Shown: positions 16,391 through 27,984 of the stretch, in pieces
How the letters are laid out: every line of letters starts with the position of its first letter
Position numbering within the stretch: the first letter of the stretch is position 1
From: an uncultured Colwellia sp.
GTDB taxonomy: Bacteria > Pseudomonadota > Gammaproteobacteria > Enterobacterales > Alteromonadaceae
Assembly: GCA_913061475.1 (NCBI GenBank)
Contig: CAJXUN010000008.1
Location: 1 to 64,000, forward strand
Direction of reading: 5' to 3'
DNA: 64,000 nt
Made by a program: the position numbers and the translations under genes
The notes under the pieces: generated by a model
What the model was told of the DNA's origin: nothing
What the model saw: the letters and a program-made list of their open reading frames with translations, nothing else
The model's database searches: none

Positions 16391-17407
16391 CTACTTAAGA
16401 TATTGCATGAATTTTACCGTGCTTTGCTCAACAAAGCCATGTTCTGTTTTCACAATAATGTAAACCGCAAGATCATTTTTCTCAGCAAACGCGAGCGCTT
16501 TTTCTTCACCCATCACCATCATCGCCGTTGATAAACCATCAGCCGTCATCGACGATGGATGAATAACAGTTACAGAGACCAGTTTATGGTTAATTGGCTT
16601 GCCCGTTTTTGGGTCTATAATATGCGAAAATCGTTGGCCGTCAGCTTCAAAATAGATACGATAGTCCCCAGATGTTGCAACAGCGTTATCTTTTGGCACT
16701 ATGATCTGATGAATAGCACGTTCAGTACTCAAGGGTTTTTCTATGGCTACATGCCATAGTTCTCCGGTATGTTTAAAGCCCTTAAGGCGCATTTCTCCGC
16801 CAATTTCGACTAAGTAATTATTGATACCATGAGTTTCAATAAACTCAGCGATTAGGTCGACACCATAGCCTTTCGCAATAGTAGATAAATCGACATAGAG
16901 TCCTGGGATTTTTTTCGCCAACAGACCATTTTCAAAGGTTAATTTATCTAAACCAATACTTGCTTTAGTCGTACTTAGCAATTCATCACTTGGCACTGTC
17001 TCAGGACGATATTCTGGACCAAAGCCCCATAAGTTTACTAAGGGTCCTACCGTAACATCAAGTGCGCCATTGCTTAGCTCTCCCAATCGCATAGCTTCTT
17101 TTACTACGCGAGCTAAGCCCGTTGAAACCTTAACTGGCTCAAGAGAAGTTGAGCGGTTAAATTTTGATAATTCTGAGTCGGCTATATAGGTCGACATTTC
17201 TTGATTCAATTGCTTAAGCTTTTCATCAATACCTTGTTGTAATTTTCCGCTATCAAGATTTTCACCGACTACTTTAATATTATAAGTAGTCCCCATAGTA
17301 TTACCCTGGAGTAAATATTCTTTACGGCCAAGATCGTTGCTTGGGAAGCAACCACTCAATATCAGCGAAGCAAGTGTTGCTAGAACTAGCCTATTTATAT
17401 ATTGCAT
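16391..17407 (-). CDS. apbE: FAD:protein FMN transferase (ApbE), lipoprotein
   Basis: 338 residues. A lipoprotein signal (LILSGC, Cys 20) precedes the ApbE fold: GNTMGTTYNI near residue 37, the FAD-binding region GALDVTVGPLVNLWGFG, the conserved VDLSTIAKGYGVD, and the metal-binding FSHIIDPKTGKP and TADGLSTAMMVMG. It transfers FMN from FAD to a Thr in periplasm-facing SGAT-type motifs; the targets here are NqrB and NqrC, both of which carry this motif. It is separated from nqrF by about 300 bases with a terminator, so it probably has its own promoter or relies on read-through. Confidence 0.95.
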   Translation of the reverse strand: MQYINRLVLATLASLILSGCFPSNDLGRKEYLLQGNTMGTTYNIKVVGENLDSGKLQQGIDEKLKQLNQEMSTYIADSELSKFNRSTSLEPVKVSTGLARVVKEAMRLGELSNGALDVTVGPLVNLWGFGPEYRPETVPSDELLSTTKASIGLDKLTFENGLLAKKIPGLYVDLSTIAKGYGVDLIAEFIETHGINNYLVEIGGEMRLKGFKHTGELWHVAIEKPLSTERAIHQIIVPKDNAVATSGDYRIYFEADGQRFSHIIDPKTGKPINHKLVSVTVIHPSSMTADGLSTAMMVMGEEKALAFAEKNDLAVYIIVKTEHGFVEQSTVKFMQYLK

Positions 17408-17708
17408 AACAATATCCTATATAAAATTTAATTTAGTTAAAACAACTGAATACCCTGTAGAGTAACAATGGCTTTAGCTAAATTAAATAACTGTAGTTAT
17501 CCAAAGATATCTAAGTTTTTCTATAAACATTAAAAAGACGACCGAAGTCGCCTTTAATTTAGCCTGATAATTGACAACTCTAAGTAGCTTTTCAACTCAA
17601 AGCTAGTTCACTTTAGAGCAAAGAGATGGCGCGGAGTTGACGCTAGTCAATGAGCACCTTCGATGCCGCTATTAAGTGAAATAGCAAAGAGGTAAAAGTT
17701 ACAAAAAA
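17408..17708. other. nqrF-apbE intergenic region
   Basis: Holds the nqrF terminator and presumably the apbE promoter. A short palindrome (TTGACGCTAGTCAA, about 17636-17649) lies in it; no function can be assigned. Confidence 0.45.
17531..17555 (-). terminator. Terminator of the nqr operon
   Basis: On the minus strand AAGGCGAC-TTCG-GTCGTCTT forms an 8-bp stem (one G:T pair) with a stable TTCG loop, followed by TTTTTA. It lies about 155 bases past the nqrF stop. Confidence 0.8.
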
Positions 17709-18935
17709 TTAGCCGCCAAAATCATCCAACATGATATTCTCGTCTTCTACGCCGAGATCTTTCAACATATGAATAACTGCAGCATTCATCATTGGAGGAC
17801 CACACATGTAGTACTCACAATCTTCTGGGGCTTCATGGTTTTTCAAGTATTGTTCGTGCAATACATTATGAATAAAACCTGTCATGCCATCCCAGTTATC
17901 TTCTGGTTGTGGATCTGATAACGCAACATGCCATTCGAAGTTGTCATTTTCAGCCGCAAGGCCGTTGTAATCATCTTCATAAAACATTTCACGTTTCGAG
18001 CGAGCACCGTACCAGAACGACATTTTACGTTTAGATTGTAAACGCTTAAGTTGATCAAAAATGTGTGAACGCATTGGCGCCATACCAGCACCACCACCGA
18101 TAAAGACCATTTCATTGTCAGTTTCTTTCGCGAAGAACTCACCAAACGGGCCTGAAATAGTCACTTTATCACCAGCTTTTAAGCTGAAAATATAAGACGA
18201 CATTTTACCTGCTGGTAAATGTAAACGTCCTGGAGGCGGCGTAGCGATACGCACGTTAAGCATGATGATGCCTTCTTCTTCAGGGTAGTTAGCCATAGAG
18301 TACGCACGTAAAGTATCCGTATCCACTTTTGACTCTACATCGAAGAAACCAAAATGATTCCAGTCACCTTTGTATTGTTCATCGATATCAAAATCGCTGT
18401 ATTTTACGTGATGGGCAGGCGCTTCAATTTGAATATAACCACCAGCACGGAAAGGCACAGATTCGCCATTAGGAATTTGTAACTTAAGTTCTTTAATGAA
18501 CGTTGCCTTGTTATCGTTAGAGATAACTTCACATTCCCATTGTTGAACACCGAAGATTTCATCTTCAAGTACAATATCCATGTCTTGCTTAACCGCCACT
18601 TGACAAGCTAAACGACAACCTTCTTTTGCTTCACGCTTATTAATATGTCCTGATTCAGTTGGTAAAATATCGCCACCACCTGAATGTATTTCTACGCGAC
18701 ATTGGCCACAAGTACCACCGCCACCACAAGCTGAAGGTATAAAAATACCTTGGTCAGCCAGTGCACCTAAAAGCTTACCGCCAGCAGCAGTTGTTACTGC
18801 TTTCTCTGGATCGCCATTAATGCTGATCGTAACGTCACCTGAAGAAACTAACTTAGATTTAGCGAATAAAATTACCATCACTAACGCTAGTACTATCGCG
18901 GTAAACATCGATACGCCGAGAATAATTATTTCCAT
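17709..18935 (-). CDS. nqrF: Na+-translocating NADH:quinone reductase subunit F
   Basis: 408 residues. One N-terminal membrane helix (about 2-24), a plant-type [2Fe-2S] ferredoxin domain with [10 protein letters not shown] near residue 70 and the fourth ligand in CRLACQV, then an FAD/NAD(H) oxidoreductase domain ([32 protein letters not shown]). It is the NADH entry point of the complex. Full length for the family, last gene of the operon, ending DDFGG. Confidence 0.97.
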   Translation of the reverse strand: MEIIILGVSMFTAIVLALVMVILFAKSKLVSSGDVTISINGDPEKAVTTAAGGKLLGALADQGIFIPSACGGGGTCGQCRVEIHSGGGDILPTESGHINKREAKEGCRLACQVAVKQDMDIVLEDEIFGVQQWECEVISNDNKATFIKELKLQIPNGESVPFRAGGYIQIEAPAHHVKYSDFDIDEQYKGDWNHFGFFDVESKVDTDTLRAYSMANYPEEEGIIMLNVRIATPPPGRLHLPAGKMSSYIFSLKAGDKVTISGPFGEFFAKETDNEMVFIGGGAGMAPMRSHIFDQLKRLQSKRKMSFWYGARSKREMFYEDDYNGLAAENDNFEWHVALSDPQPEDNWDGMTGFIHNVLHEQYLKNHEAPEDCEYYMCGPPMMNAAVIHMLKDLGVEDENIMLDDFGG

Positions 18936-19015
18936 CGACTTTTCCTTTAATTTTCTTTAAGGGTTTTAGCTATGCCATTAACATCAAGTTACTGCAGGCT
19001 AAAACCAACATAAAC

Positions 19016-19639
19016 CTAAAGTGAAATACCACCGAAAGAAAGAAAGCCAAATGCCATCAATCCCGCAGTAATAAACGTAATACCTAAGCCTTTTAAGCCG
19101 TCAGGTACATCTGAGTATTTCATCTTTTCACGAATACCCGCCATCAATACAATAGCCAACATCCAACCGATACCAGAGCCAATGCCGTAAACAACACTTT
19201 CGCCCAAGGTTAAGTTTTTCGCTACCATAAATGAAACGCCACCGAAGATGGCACAGTTAACTGTGATCAAGGGTAAGAAAATACCAAGCGCTTGATATAA
19301 AGCCGGGAAGTATTTATCTAGCACCATTTCAAGAATTTGTACTAATGCCGCAATCACACCAATAAAGGTAATGAAAGACAAAAAGCTTAAATCTATAGAG
19401 TCTGCTGCATTTGTAACCCCCATCATACTATCTAACGCACCTGGCGCTAAAATCGCTTGATAGATAATTTGGTTAACAGGTACTGCAATACCTAATACCA
19501 CAACAACTGCAATACCTAGACCGATTGCCGTGCTCACTTTCTTAGAAACAGCTAAGAAGGTACACATGCCAAGGAAAAAGGTTAATGCCAAATTTTCAAT
19601 AAAGATGGTTTTAACAAATAAACTTAAATAATGTTCCAT
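19016..19639 (-). CDS. nqrE: Na+-translocating NADH:quinone reductase subunit E
   Basis: 207 residues, six membrane helices, with the inverted-repeat relationship to NqrD. Cysteines near GMCTF and VNCAIFGG sit in half-helices and, with their NqrD counterparts, ligate the iron between the two subunits. It lies 6 bases after nqrD and 80 bases before nqrF. Confidence 0.97.
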   Translation of the reverse strand: MEHYLSLFVKTIFIENLALTFFLGMCTFLAVSKKVSTAIGLGIAVVVVLGIAVPVNQIIYQAILAPGALDSMMGVTNAADSIDLSFLSFITFIGVIAALVQILEMVLDKYFPALYQALGIFLPLITVNCAIFGGVSFMVAKNLTLGESVVYGIGSGIGWMLAIVLMAGIREKMKYSDVPDGLKGLGITFITAGLMAFGFLSFGGISL

Positions 19640-19645
19640 GATTGC

Positions 19646-20269
19646 TTAGTCCTTCTCTACTTGTTCTGGCTTATACTGGCGAATGGCCCAGATAATTAAA
19701 CCGATAATGAAGAATGAGCTAAATGGCAAGACTAATAAGCCATTACCTTGATACCAACCGCCATTTTGTACCAAAGTAAAAACTTCCATACCAAATAAAG
19801 TACCAAAACCAAATAGTTCACGGAAGAAAGCAACAACTATCAATACAGCGCCGTAGCCTAAACCATTGCCAATCCCATCTAAAAAGCTAACACCTGGTTT
19901 CTCTTTCATGGCGAAAGCTTCAGCGCGCCCCATTACGATACAGTTAGTAATGATCAAACCGATAAAAACCGACAACTCTTTTGATAATTGATAAGAGAAT
20001 GCTTTTAACACTTGATCAACTACAATTACCAATGAAGCGATAATCGCCATTTGCACGATTATACGTACGCTCGATGGTATTTGATTACGAATAAGTGAAA
20101 TAAATAAGTTCGAAAAGCCAGTTACTAGCATTACCGCAACAGTCATAACCAAAGCGTTCTGTAGAGAACTAGTTACGGCTAAAGCAGAACAAACACCCAG
20201 TACTTGCAATGCGATAGGGTTATTATCTATAACCGGCCCAAATAAAACCTTTTTAGTATCTGTCGACAT
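19646..20269 (-). CDS. nqrD: Na+-translocating NADH:quinone reductase subunit D
   Basis: 207 residues, membrane protein paired with NqrE. Cysteines in LGVCSAL and [14 protein letters not shown] are the conserved iron ligands. Its start overlaps the nqrC stop at base 20269, indicating translational coupling. Confidence 0.97.
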   Translation of the reverse strand: MSTDTKKVLFGPVIDNNPIALQVLGVCSALAVTSSLQNALVMTVAVMLVTGFSNLFISLIRNQIPSSVRIIVQMAIIASLVIVVDQVLKAFSYQLSKELSVFIGLIITNCIVMGRAEAFAMKEKPGVSFLDGIGNGLGYGAVLIVVAFFRELFGFGTLFGMEVFTLVQNGGWYQGNGLLVLPFSSFFIIGLIIWAIRQYKPEQVEKD

Positions 20270-21045
20270 TAGTTCAGTCCTCCTGCGCGATAGTTAGTAA
20301 TAAATGGACCATAGCCTTCTTCGCCTAACCAGAAACGCAGTGTGTTTTCAACACCATTACTGGTTAATGTTGCGCCAGACAAGCCATCGACACCGTGCAC
20401 ATCGCCGGGTTTAGCACCGCCTTTAACAATTTTAATGGCAACATTTTTTTGCTCATCGAACATTTTTTTACCTGGCCATAACGCTTTCCATTTTGGATTT
20501 AGTACTTCTGCACCTAGTCCAGGGGTTTCACTATGGTCAGAGTAGATCACGCTTTTAACAGTATTCATGTCAGATTCTAAACCAACAAAACCGTACATCA
20601 AGTTCCATAAGCCTGAGCCAACAATAGGTAAAACGATTGTTGTTACTTTACCTTGTTCATCTTTGACGAGATAAACCACGGCATTTTTAGCAACACGGTT
20701 TAAACTAGCGATATCATTTTCAGGTTTAAAACTCTTAGCAGAGTCACGCGCGTCAGCACGCTCTTCAAAAGTATTTACATCACCTTCAATAACTTTACCA
20801 GTTGCTAAATCAATCATTTTAGCATCAACACGTTTGTTGTAAGTAGCAACAATGTCTTTGCCTGCAGCCTTTAAAAGACCGGCAGTTTCAAGAATTTTTG
20901 TTTGCTTATCAAGCAACTTGTTTGCAGTTTGTAATGGTTTTAAGCTAACAGCCGAAATGGACACTAAAGCTGCACAAACTAAACAAACAATAAATACAAA
21001 GCCAATCGTTCCGGCGAAAGTTTCTTTCTTTTTAGTATCAGACAT
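20269..21045 (-). CDS. nqrC: Na+-translocating NADH:quinone reductase subunit C
   Basis: 258 residues from the ATG at 21045, which begins [10 protein letters not shown] and has GGAGG about 10 bases upstream; longer in-frame starts reach into nqrB and are unlikely. One N-terminal membrane helix (about 14-36), then a periplasmic FMN-binding domain. The flavinylation motif SGAT is seen in GLSGATLTS near residue 225, where ApbE attaches FMN to Thr. The start overlaps the end of nqrB by 8 bases. Confidence 0.96.
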   Translation of the reverse strand: MSDTKKKETFAGTIGFVFIVCLVCAALVSISAVSLKPLQTANKLLDKQTKILETAGLLKAAGKDIVATYNKRVDAKMIDLATGKVIEGDVNTFEERADARDSAKSFKPENDIASLNRVAKNAVVYLVKDEQGKVTTIVLPIVGSGLWNLMYGFVGLESDMNTVKSVIYSDHSETPGLGAEVLNPKWKALWPGKKMFDEQKNVAIKIVKGGAKPGDVHGVDGLSGATLTSNGVENTLRFWLGEEGYGPFITNYRAGGLN

Positions 21046-22240
21046 TGCGAGCAAGCCTCCGTTTGATATTCCCTTGCACGACAAAGTAGTCGAAAAGAGG
21101 TGCAAACAAGTTAGCGAATAAAATAGCTAACATCATACCTTCTGGGAATGCAGGGTTAACCACACGTACCAGAACAACCATGACACCGACTAATGCACCA
21201 AACCAGTATTTACCGGTATTAGTAAATGACGCCGACACAGGGTCTGTTGCCATGAACATCATACCAAAGGCAAAACCACCGGTAACTAAATGCCAATACC
21301 AAGGCATAGCGAACATTGCATTAGTGTCACTGCCGATAGCGTTAAATAGCATTGCGGTAATCACCATACCGGCGAACACACCGAGTACGATACGCCATGA
21401 AGCAATACCTTTATAAAGAATGTAGGCACCACCCAATAAAATCATCGCAGTAGAAACTTCACCAACAGAACCTGGAATATAACCCCAAAATGCATTCCAC
21501 CAGTCAGCATTAATGGTATATTCAATTAAGCCTTGATTAGCTGCACTTAACGCTGTTGCACCCGAAAAACCATCCGCAGCAACCCAAACAGCGTCACCAG
21601 AGATTTCACTTGGGTAAGCAAAGAATAAAAACGCACGACCCGCTAATGCAGGATTCAAGAAGTTTTTACCTGTACCACCGAATATTTCTTTGGCAATAAC
21701 AATACCAAAAGTAATACCGATAGCGGCTTGCCATAATGGAATAGTGGCCGGCAATATCAACGCAAAAAGAATTGAGCTAACAAAGAAACCTTCATTCACT
21801 TCATGTTTGCGTACTGAGGCAAACAAGACTTCCCAAAAACCACCGACAACAAATACCGTGGCATAAATAGGTAAAAAGAACATCGCGCCGTAAAACATCA
21901 TGCTGAACCAACCAGATTCTGCCGATAAGCTACCGCCTAACATTTCAAACAAACCCACTTGCCAAGTATCAGGCAAAGCGTAACCGGCCGCTAATGCGTC
22001 AGTCGCTTGAAAACCTATGTTGTACATACCCCAGAACATGGCAGGGAAAACCGCTAACCATACTGTGATCATGATACGTTTAAGATCAATACTGTCACGT
22101 ACGTGAGTTCGACCTTTATTCACTTGGCCCGGTGTAAATAACCCCGTAGCTACCGCTTCGTAAAGCGCATACCAAGTTTCAAATTTACCGCCTTTTTCAA
22201 ATTGCGGTTCAATATCTTCAAAAAACTTTTTCAAGCCCAT
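21038..22240 (-). CDS. nqrB: Na+-translocating NADH:quinone reductase subunit B
   Basis: 400 residues. A cytoplasmic N-terminal segment is followed by about ten membrane helices. [10 protein letters not shown] near residue 233 is the FMN attachment motif. This subunit also binds riboflavin and ubiquinone and contains the Na+ channel in known structures. It is 2 bases downstream of nqrA. The N terminus ([18 protein letters not shown]) is typical of the family. Confidence 0.97.
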   Translation of the reverse strand: MGLKKFFEDIEPQFEKGGKFETWYALYEAVATGLFTPGQVNKGRTHVRDSIDLKRIMITVWLAVFPAMFWGMYNIGFQATDALAAGYALPDTWQVGLFEMLGGSLSAESGWFSMMFYGAMFFLPIYATVFVVGGFWEVLFASVRKHEVNEGFFVSSILFALILPATIPLWQAAIGITFGIVIAKEIFGGTGKNFLNPALAGRAFLFFAYPSEISGDAVWVAADGFSGATALSAANQGLIEYTINADWWNAFWGYIPGSVGEVSTAMILLGGAYILYKGIASWRIVLGVFAGMVITAMLFNAIGSDTNAMFAMPWYWHLVTGGFAFGMMFMATDPVSASFTNTGKYWFGALVGVMVVLVRVVNPAFPEGMMLAILFANLFAPLFDYFVVQGNIKRRLARNV

Positions 22241-22242
22241 GA

Positions 22243-23580
22243 CTAACCTTCCTTCTCAATTGTGGTTAGGCAATCACGAAGGATCACGCCGTAATCTGTT
22301 TTGCCAGGGCAAACAAATGTACATAAGGCTAAATCTTCTTCATCAAGCTCTAAGGCACCAAGTTGTTGCGCACCGTCTGTATCGCCGGCACATAAATCAC
22401 GCAATAACATTGTTGGTAAAATATCTAACGGCATAACGCGTTCGAAATTACCAATAGGCACCATAGCGCGTGCACTACCATTTGTTGTTGTGGTCATGTT
22501 GAACAACTTCTTAGGGAAGAAGTGGCCCATGTAAGCACGCGTTACAGAGAATTTATTCGGTCCTGGATACATATAACCGATAAATTCTTTTTCTCGACCT
22601 TCAAGGATCAAAGACATTTGCGTGTGATAGCGACCTAAGTAACCATGAACGCCTGACGCCACAGAACCTAGTAATAAAGAACCAGAAACGATACGTAACT
22701 CACCATCAAGTTTTTCATTCGCGATCATGTCTGCAGCACTTGCACCTAAAATAGTACGAACCAAACGAGGGTTCTTTGCGGCTGGACCTGCTAAAGAAAT
22801 AACACGAGAGCTATCTAATTCACCTGTTGTGAATAACTTACCGTAGGCAATAACATCTTGATAGCCAACATGCCATGCAACGTTATCTGCACTTACAGGC
22901 TTTAAGAAATGCATGTGAGTGCCGACTAAACCTGCTGGATGTTTACCGGCAAACTCATTGACTTTGGCCGTTGAATTAACAGCAATCTCTGTGCCTGGCG
23001 CTTTACTAACGAAAACGTCACCGTCAGTTAAACGCGCAAGTACAGTTAAACCGTTAACGAAGGCTTCACTTTGCTCAGCGATAACCACAGCAGGATCAGC
23101 AGCCAATGGATTGGTATCCATAGCGCTAACGAATATCGCCATTGGCGTAGATTCTATTGCTGGAACTTTGCTGAATGGACGTGTACGTAACGCTGTCCAC
23201 AAACCTGAGTTAACAAGGTTTGTAACAACATCTTCACGCGCTATTGCATTGAGTTCTTTAGTGGGATATTGAGTAAAAGTTTCTTGCTCATCGCTACCAA
23301 TTTCAATAACAACTGATTGCAATACGCGTTTCTCACCACGGTTAATTTCTTTAACAACACCTGCAGCTTGAGCTGTGAATTTAACGCCAGGATTCTTTTT
23401 ATCTTCAAAAAGTGCCTGACCTTTTTTAACGCTATCTCCAACCTTAACAAACATGGTTGGGCGCATACCCACAAACTCTTCACCTAATGTTGCAACAGTT
23501 TTGATGGACGGACCATCATGGATTACCTGCTGGGGGGCGCCTACTACAGGAACATCCAGACCTTTTTTTATTGTAATCAT
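22243..23580 (-). CDS. nqrA: Na+-translocating NADH:quinone reductase subunit A
   Basis: 445 residues from the ATG at 23580 ([12 protein letters not shown]), the usual N terminus of NqrA; an upstream in-frame start at 23613 would add 11 atypical residues. Soluble cytoplasmic subunit with an N-terminal biotinyl-lipoyl-like region ([13 protein letters not shown]) and a C-terminal segment with [12 protein letters not shown]. It is the first gene of the nqrABCDEF operon, so the promoter lies in 23581-23997. Confidence 0.96.
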   Translation of the reverse strand: MITIKKGLDVPVVGAPQQVIHDGPSIKTVATLGEEFVGMRPTMFVKVGDSVKKGQALFEDKKNPGVKFTAQAAGVVKEINRGEKRVLQSVVIEIGSDEQETFTQYPTKELNAIAREDVVTNLVNSGLWTALRTRPFSKVPAIESTPMAIFVSAMDTNPLAADPAVVIAEQSEAFVNGLTVLARLTDGDVFVSKAPGTEIAVNSTAKVNEFAGKHPAGLVGTHMHFLKPVSADNVAWHVGYQDVIAYGKLFTTGELDSSRVISLAGPAAKNPRLVRTILGASAADMIANEKLDGELRIVSGSLLLGSVASGVHGYLGRYHTQMSLILEGREKEFIGYMYPGPNKFSVTRAYMGHFFPKKLFNMTTTTNGSARAMVPIGNFERVMPLDILPTMLLRDLCAGDTDGAQQLGALELDEEDLALCTFVCPGKTDYGVILRDCLTTIEKEG

Positions 23581-23996
23581 AAACACTTGCACTACTTTTG
23601 ATGGGAGTATCAAAACCAGCTATTTAGCTACTTAACTGCACTTAACAAATACGAAACATTGCGCCAGCGCAGTAAAATAGAGTAAATGACCGATTTCAGT
23701 GTAATTCAGCAAAGTCTTAATTTACTTTCATTAAATTAAGGTTTACTGGCTCTAGTTAAAATTTCTGGCGCGATTCTAGCACAAAACCACTTTTTGATTC
23801 TATGTTAACCACGACAATAAATAACAATTTAGTCGAATAATCTCTATTTCGCGTAATAATAGCGCATAATCTTCTTTTTAAGCGCGATTTTTCGATGAAA
23901 CTGTATAAATTATAGCTATATTTTGGCTATTACTGCTAAAAAATAAAAGTTAAAAATAGCTAGGTTAATGACCAATATACGATTACTTTTAGATAT
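23581..23996. other. Upstream region of the nqr operon
   Basis: About 415 bases without a gene, between nqrA and the fabV terminator. It should contain the nqr promoter and leader. AT-rich hexamers resembling -10 boxes are abundant and none stands out. Confidence 0.5.
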
Positions 23997-24026
23997 AAAA
24001 AACCGACTAATTGTCGGTTTCTTAGA
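23997..24026 (-). terminator. Terminator of fabV
   Basis: AACCGAC-TAATT-GTCGGTT forms a 7-bp stem with T-rich DNA after it on the minus strand (GGTTTTTTATATC). It lies about 30 bases after the fabV stop. Confidence 0.8.
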
Positions 24027-24051
24027 TTGTATACAAGCAAATAAATACTAA

Positions 24052-25242
24052 TTACAGTAAATTATTTATTGCCAGCTCGGGATTAATATCTGCGTCATAA
24101 TCAACACCTGCAACACTGAAGCCAAATAACTTTAAAAACTCTTGATGATAACCAACATAATCAGTTAACTCATCTATAGTGTCGCTATCCACCGTGTTCC
24201 ATATATCTGTTACACGTTTTTGCACACTATCTTCAAGCTCTTTATTGTTTTGGCGTAAGCGACCAGCTTCATCAATAGTAGGTTTTTTTCCGTAGATATT
24301 TTCTCTAAATAAGCCTTGAATTTGCTCGATACAACCTTCGTAAGTGCCATCGGCTTTCATCACTTTAAACATCGCTGAGATATACAACGGCATTATTGGA
24401 ATAGCTGAACTAGCTTGCGTTACTACCGCATTTAGTGAGGTAACATAAGCTTCACCTTTGATGTCTGCAGTTGTCGTTTTTATGGCCGTTGATGCACGGT
24501 CTAAATCTTCTTTCGCACGGCCAATGGTGGCATGGCCATATATTGGCCAGGTCAGCTCTTTACCTATATATGTGTAAGCAACAGTTTTAAAACCATTAGC
24601 CAATACACCTGCATCGCCAAGGGCTTTGATCCAAAGCTCCCAGTCAGCGCCACCCATAACATCAATAGTACCTTGTATTTCGGCTTCAGTAGCTGCATCA
24701 ACAGATACTGAATCAATAATACGTTTCGAGGTATTCAAGTTTTTAGTGGTAACACTTTTTCCGATAGGTTTTAGCGCAGAAGCGTATACTTCACCGGTAT
24801 CTGGATCAGTACGACGTGGTGACGCTAAACTGTAAACAATCAAGTCTATCTCACCTAACTCAGCTTTAATCGTTTCAATTGCCTTAGCTTTAATTTCATG
24901 TGAAAAAGCATCACCATTAATATTTTTTGACCACAAACCAGCTTCATCAGCCTCCGCTTGAAAAGCTGCCGTATTATACCAACCTGCTGAAGCCGTTTTC
25001 TTTTCTGTTGGTGGCTTTTCGAAGAATATACCTAAAGTGTTTGCATTATTACCAAACGCAGCAGTAATACGTGACGCTAACCCGTAACCCGTTGACGCAC
25101 CAATAACTAAAACGTTTTTTGGTTTAACATCAGCTTGAGACTGACTTTTAACATAGGCAATTTGCTCGTTAACATGTGCAGCACAACCCGCTGGATGAGC
25201 ATTAGTACAAATAAAACCGCGAATTTTTGGCTTGATAACCAT
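24052..25242 (-). CDS. fabV: Trans-2-enoyl-ACP/CoA reductase FabV
   Basis: 396 residues, the usual length. The N terminus MVIKPKIRGFICTNAHPAGC and the dinucleotide-binding motif VLVIGASTGYGLASR are characteristic, as are YSLASPRRTDP and the active-site region TYIGKELTWPIYGHATIGRAK with the spaced Tyr and Lys of this family. It reduces the double bond in the last step of each fatty-acid elongation cycle and, unlike FabI, is naturally insensitive to triclosan in studied species. Monocistronic with its own terminator. Confidence 0.95.
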   Translation of the reverse strand: MVIKPKIRGFICTNAHPAGCAAHVNEQIAYVKSQSQADVKPKNVLVIGASTGYGLASRITAAFGNNANTLGIFFEKPPTEKKTASAGWYNTAAFQAEADEAGLWSKNINGDAFSHEIKAKAIETIKAELGEIDLIVYSLASPRRTDPDTGEVYASALKPIGKSVTTKNLNTSKRIIDSVSVDAATEAEIQGTIDVMGGADWELWIKALGDAGVLANGFKTVAYTYIGKELTWPIYGHATIGRAKEDLDRASTAIKTTTADIKGEAYVTSLNAVVTQASSAIPIMPLYISAMFKVMKADGTYEGCIEQIQGLFRENIYGKKPTIDEAGRLRQNNKELEDSVQKRVTDIWNTVDSDTIDELTDYVGYHQEFLKLFGFSVAGVDYDADINPELAINNLL

Positions 25243-25496
25243 AACTATACCTTCTTTGTGTCACTTTAAGATTCTGCTACCGGCAACACTTAACAGTGTC
25301 ATCACAGATGATGCAAAGCAACAATTTGAGTTTGAAAAATACTTAATTAAAAATTAACTAAGCTTAATTTACTGTTTAAATATAAAGTCTACATATAATT
25401 TTGCCGACTAGTTTACTCTTGCTTTGCCTTTGATGAGGTGCGACCAGTGGCCATATTTCAAAAAATCAGCCAATAACCTATACATCAGTATGAAAA

Positions 25497-26597
25497 TTAG
25501 CGATTTTCGTAATAGGCTTGCAAGGTTAATTTATTAAATTCTCGCATTGACGCTAAAAATTCACTATACGATTGCCATACACGGGCAAAGTCTTTATCTG
25601 ATGCCACCTGCTCGGTAATTAACGCATCAGTATGATATTTAAGTGCTTGCATCACCTCTGGAGGAAATTGACGTAACTGCACATTATGCTCATCAATTAA
25701 AGTTTTTAATGCCGCATTATTTCGCGCATTATATTCCGCTAACGTTGATTCATTAACAGCATTAGCAGCGACTTCAACAATCGCTTGTAAGTCAGCAGGT
25801 AAAGCGTCAAACGCTTGCTGATTAATTAAAAATTCAAGTCCTGTACCTGGCTCATGCCACACGGACGAATAGTAATAATCTGCTGTCTGATAAAAGCCAA
25901 ACGCTAAATCATTGTAGGGACCAACCCATTCAGTGGCATCGATAGCACCACTTTGTAGCGCCGAGAAAATTTCACCGCCGGTTAACGTGACAGGAATCGC
26001 TCCAGCATTTTTCAATACTTCACCAGCAAGCCCTGGAATACGCATTTTCAAACCTTGAAGATCAGCAACCGAATTAATTTCTTTTTTAAACCAGCCACCA
26101 AATTGCGCACCAGAATTACCACCAGGCATAGGCTTTATGCCAAATGGCTTGTATAACTCCTGCCAAAGCTCCATACCGCCGCCATAATGTAACCAAGCAT
26201 TGAACTCTGTTGCTGTCATACCAAAAGGTATTGCACTAAATATCGGCGCTGCTGCTATCTTGCCTTTCCAGTAATATGAACCACTATGTCCCATTTGCAC
26301 TGTACCTTGTGATACCGCATCAAATACTTCAAAGCCTGGCACTAACTCACCGGCCCCGTAGACTTTTACGGTCAATCGGCCATTGCTCATGGCATTAACA
26401 TGCTTAGCAAATTTTTCCGGTGCCATGCCTAAACCTGGAAAATTTTTCGGCCAAGACGTGACTAGTTTCCAAGTGAATTTCTCTTGTGCTTGCTGAACAT
26501 GATCTGCGGTAACCGACTTATTTTGTTTGTCACAAGCAGCCAATATAAATACAGCGCTAAGCACTAAAAATAACGAACGAGTAGAGTTTTTTATCAT
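25497..26597 (-). CDS. TRAP transporter solute-binding lipoprotein (DctP family)
   Basis: 366 residues from the ATG at 26597, which has GGA 7 bases upstream and lies 4 bases after the dctM stop; an ATG at 26609 would add four residues and overlap dctM. The N terminus has a lipobox (FILAAC), so it is membrane-tethered rather than freely soluble. The DctP fold is clear: TWKLVTSWPKNFPGLG, the substrate-binding LKMRIPGLAGEVLKNAG, and TGGEIFSALQSGAIDATEW. This form resembles the TakP/FcbT-type binding proteins for 2-oxo acids or other carboxylates; the true substrate cannot be told. It is the last gene of the dctQ-dctM-dctP operon. Confidence 0.9.
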   Translation of the reverse strand: MIKNSTRSLFLVLSAVFILAACDKQNKSVTADHVQQAQEKFTWKLVTSWPKNFPGLGMAPEKFAKHVNAMSNGRLTVKVYGAGELVPGFEVFDAVSQGTVQMGHSGSYYWKGKIAAAPIFSAIPFGMTATEFNAWLHYGGGMELWQELYKPFGIKPMPGGNSGAQFGGWFKKEINSVADLQGLKMRIPGLAGEVLKNAGAIPVTLTGGEIFSALQSGAIDATEWVGPYNDLAFGFYQTADYYYSSVWHEPGTGLEFLINQQAFDALPADLQAIVEVAANAVNESTLAEYNARNNAALKTLIDEHNVQLRQFPPEVMQALKYHTDALITEQVASDKDFARVWQSYSEFLASMREFNKLTLQAYYENR

Positions 26598-26601
26598 ATT
26601 T

Positions 26602-27984
26602 TTATCCATATATTACATTCGGTAGCCAAGTCACTATACTTGGCCAATAAGCTAACACACACAGTAATACCAACTGTATAATAATAAAAGGAATAACCCC
26701 TTTATAAATAGCTGAGGTCGGCACTGATTTGTCAGCAACTCCCCGCAAATAAAATAACGCAAAGCCAAAAGGCGGTGTTAAAAATGACGTTTGTAGATTG
26801 ACAGCAATCATAATACCTAACCAAACAGGATCTAGACCCATAGCTAATAACACTGGCGCGACAATAGGCACTACAACAAAAGTTATTTCAATAAAGTCTA
26901 AAATAAAGCCAAGCAAGAAAATAACTAACATGACAATTAACGTCGCACCAAAAACACCACCGGGCATTTGCTGAAATAAGCCATGCACTAATTCTTCACC
27001 ACCAAAGCCCCTAAACACCAGTGAAAACAAACTGGCACCAATTAATATTAAAAATACCATCGAGGTGATCTTCACCGTTGTTTGCATTACGGTAACTAAA
27101 TTTTCTTGTGATAATTGCCTTTTCCAAAGCGCTAATAGCAAAGCGCCCATTGCCCCAACACCGGCAGCTTCTGTTGGCGTGGCATAACCCAACAATATCG
27201 AGCCGAGCACAGCAAACATTAAGAGTAATGGAGGCAATAAGGCTGAAGCCAATAACATTAGGCTTAACTTTTCTTGCTGATTTTCTTGCTCTGAAGGCAT
27301 TCTTTTTGGAATAGCATCAGGCTTGAATACGGCTACCGCAATACAATATAAAATATAACAACTAACTAAAATTAGGCCTGGAATGACAGCGCCGGCAAAT
27401 AGATCGCCAACAGAGACAGTTTTAGGGCTAAAGACCCCCATAGTTAACTGGGCCTGTTGATAGGCACTAGACAACACATCACCAAGTAAAATTAAAGCGA
27501 TAGAAGGTGGAATGATCTGCCCAAGCGTGCCGGTTGCGCAAATAATGCCGGAAGAAAAGGCTGGGCTATAGCCACGCTTTAACATGGTAGGTAAAGATAA
27601 CAAGCCCATAGTGACAACTGTTGCACCAACAATGCCCGTGCTAGCCGCTAACAACATTCCAACTAAGGTCACTGATATTGCTAGACCGGCATTATAGCGA
27701 CCGAAGAGTAACGCCATGGTGCTGAGTAAGTTTTCGGCAATTTTTGAGCGTTCAAGCATCGCGCCCATAAAAATAAAAAGCGGCACAGCCAATAACGTTT
27801 GATTGTTAAGCACACCATAAAGTCGATTCGGTAATGCCGACAAAAAAGCACTTTCAAAAACGCCAAAACTTATCCCTAAACCAGAAAATAATAATGCCGT
27901 TCCCGCAAGAGACAGAGCAACGGGGTAACCGAGCAATAACACGCCACAGACAACGACAAACATCAGTAAAGCCATATATTCCAT
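26602..27984 (-). CDS. TRAP transporter large permease (DctM family)
   Basis: 460 residues, 12 or more membrane helices, DctM superfamily. Typical features are VPLFIFMGAMLERS, TGTLGQIIPPSIALILLGD and NLQTSFLTPPFGFALFYLRG. It forms the ion-coupled (normally Na+) transport channel with the small subunit. Its start overlaps the dctQ stop by 1 base, so translation is coupled. Confidence 0.95.
   Translation of the reverse strand: MEYMALLMFVVVCGVLLLGYPVALSLAGTALLFSGLGISFGVFESAFLSALPNRLYGVLNNQTLLAVPLFIFMGAMLERSKIAENLLSTMALLFGRYNAGLAISVTLVGMLLAASTGIVGATVVTMGLLSLPTMLKRGYSPAFSSGIICATGTLGQIIPPSIALILLGDVLSSAYQQAQLTMGVFSPKTVSVGDLFAGAVIPGLILVSCYILYCIAVAVFKPDAIPKRMPSEQENQQEKLSLMLLASALLPPLLLMFAVLGSILLGYATPTEAAGVGAMGALLLALWKRQLSQENLVTVMQTTVKITSMVFLILIGASLFSLVFRGFGGEELVHGLFQQMPGGVFGATLIVMLVIFLLGFILDFIEITFVVVPIVAPVLLAMGLDPVWLGIMIAVNLQTSFLTPPFGFALFYLRGVADKSVPTSAIYKGVIPFIIIQLVLLCVLAYWPSIVTWLPNVIYG

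Noticed and set aside
22919-23272. 117-codon frame antisense to nqrA
   Set aside because: Shadow of a well-established gene.
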